A stretch of DNA of 64,000 bases from positions 1,739,767 to 1,803,766 of the forward strand of contig OU342807.1 of the NCBI GenBank assembly GCA_910591455.2. The letters are read 5' to 3'. Source of the stretch: Pholis gunnellus. Its lineage: Eukaryota > Chordata > Actinopteri > Perciformes > Pholidae. Positions 63,255 to 64,000 of the stretch are shown piece by piece. Both the position numbers and the translations under genes were made by a program. The notes beneath the pieces were generated by a model that was not told the origin of the DNA, did no database searches, and was given only the letters and a program-made list of their open reading frames with translations. Position 1 is the stretch's first letter. Each line of letters opens with the position of its first letter.

Positions 63255-63653
63255 CCTGGAGGAGTTCACCAATGAGGAGCGAGTGCTTTTCCTCCGTTTC
63301 GTCTCTGGCCGGTCCAGGTTGCCTTCCAACCCAGCTGATATCACGCAGAAGTTCCAAATCATCAAGGTTGATAGGGTGAGGTCATCGCTAACGGAAATAA
63401 CGAGCCTGTTGACGAGGGCAAACATATCAATAGTACAAACTACTAAACTTTTTCCCCCTATCATGTCCTACAGCCCGTCAACGGCCTCCCTACTGCACAG
63501 ACCTGCTTCTTCCTGTTTCGCCTGCCCCCTTACACGAGCCAGGTCATCCTCGCTGAGCGTCTGCGTTACTCCATCCACAACTGCCCCTCCATCGACAACT
63601 ACATGCTGACCCACAACACCGACGCAGCAGACAGCTCCGACACAGAGGAGTGA
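63255..63653 (+). pseudogene. HERC1-like unit N
   Basis: It carries the J/L markers and lies 3834 bp from L. Its minisatellite is cut by the window end, so the array continues. Confidence 0.8.
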
Positions 63654-64000
63654 AGCGGCCAGCTGTGGTCAACCTGGTGATGAATGTATCTTCTCCCATG
63701 CCATGCACATTATGCACTGAACACAGACTTCTATTCGCCAAACTGTACTGTTTATATGTTGGTTGAAATTAAAGATATGTGTAGTTTTGGTTTTCCAAAT
63801 GTGCAAGGTGTTGTAATTAATGCAGTGCTTACTCTGAATCAACACTACAGGAATACGGAATAAGAGTTTTTCAAATAAAAATAAAGTAACTAAAAAAGTA
63901 ACTTTAAAAGTAAATTAACTAAAAAAGTAACTTTAAAAGTAAAGTAACTAAAAAAGTAACTAAAAAAGTAAAGTAACTTTAAAAGTAACTAAAAAAGTAA

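Larger units (their letters stand above)
37306..64000 (+). repeat. Macrosatellite of HERC1-like terminal exons, 15 units, runs off the right edge
   Basis: Fifteen direct repeats occur; the first is cut. Taking the conserved point 48 bp before the first exon, units start at 38892, 41079, 42824, 44567, 46382, 48345, 50088, 52050, 53580, 55540, 57413, 59373, 61247 and 63207. Spacings are 2187, 1745, 1743, 1815, 1963, 1743, 1962, 1530, 1960, 1873, 1960, 1874 and 1960 bp. Unit order is: AT-rich flank, exon (121 bp), 98-bp intron, final exon (180 bp with stop), 3' sequence with ATTAAA and AATAAA, variable 29-bp minisatellite, then a block with TATGACTTTTCGACAT words. Single-copy parts look well over 98% identical. 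Length differences come almost entirely from the minisatellite. Confidence 0.97.
37840..64000. repeat. Inner 29-bp AT-rich minisatellite blocks, one per macrosatellite unit
   Basis: A 29-bp unit built from GTAACTAAAAAAGTAACTTT plus AAAAGTAAA, with shorter 27-28-bp variants. Blocks are approximately 37840-38290, 39581-40479, 41764-42222, 43508-43966, 45236-45782, 47071-47742, 49034-49488, 50775-51449, 52736-52979, 54266-54940, 56211-56813, 58104-58775, 60044-60648, 61936-62609 and 63886 to the window end. Each begins after CAAATAAAAATAAAGTAAC and ends in a shared AAAAAGCAACTTTAAA...AAGTAACTTAAGTAAAG edge. Confidence 0.95.

Noticed and set aside
38892..63464. Minus-strand 85-aa and 105-aa frames repeated in every array unit
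   Set aside because: They are antisense to the HERC-like exons, intron and 3' sequence and cross the splice sites; their conservation simply reflects unit identity.
37306..64000. Array read as a CRISPR array or a tandem family of complete genes
   Set aside because: Units are kilobases long without short regular spacers, and each contains only the last two exons without a promoter or start.

Overview
This is vertebrate nuclear DNA, almost certainly from a teleost fish. The genes are split by GT-AG introns, (AC)n/(GT)n microsatellites are dense, hAT and piggyBac-like debris is common, and the four recognisable genes match vertebrate proteins closely. There is no bacterial or viral gene content.

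Layout. (1) 1-8758, plus strand: the 3' half of an ADAP1-like gene (ArfGAP with dual PH domains). Six coding exons are present and the ArfGAP exons lie left of the window. Its introns hold a 37-bp minisatellite (1-675), a 25-bp minisatellite (about 6456-7665) and a hAT element with a perfect 8-bp target duplication (7992-8641). (2) 11280-12413, plus: an intact intronless urotensin-II-receptor-type GPCR. (3) 17211-13977, minus: a complete four-exon proto-type galectin of 131 aa with a TATA box. (4) 19348-27752, plus: a complete 14-coding-exon GTPBP1 gene, 675 aa, with all G-domain motifs visible. (5) 27753-37250: gene-poor DNA with a degenerate hAT element carrying a ZMYM1-like transposase remnant (31761-33291), an orphan signal-peptide exon with a TATA box on the minus strand (33842-33800), a piggyBac-like terminus and a truncated repeat. 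(6) About 37306 to the window end: a macrosatellite of 15 directly repeated units, 1.5-2.2 kb each.

Each unit of the macrosatellite contains the last two coding exons of a HERC1-like HECT ubiquitin ligase: the C-lobe with its catalytic cysteine, a 98-bp intron and a stop codon. It also contains 3' sequence with poly(A)-type hexamers and a variable AT-rich 29-bp minisatellite. Fourteen units carry both exons and one, at the left edge, is cut. From about 46.4 kb the array shows a dimeric higher-order register, ending in a near-exact period of 3833-3834 bp. No other HERC exon lies in the 37 kb to the left. The array is therefore a gene-derived satellite and not an obvious complete gene, and it is the most unusual feature here.

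The four ordinary genes do not form a pathway. ADAP1 acts in phosphoinositide/Arf signalling, the urotensin receptor in peptide signalling, the galectin in beta-galactoside binding and GTPBP1 in translation or RNA quality control. In human, GTPBP1 and the LGALS1/LGALS2 genes both lie on 22q13, so their adjacency here looks like retained synteny. Exon boundaries were worked out by hand from splice signals, reading phase and remembered family sequences; no database search was possible.
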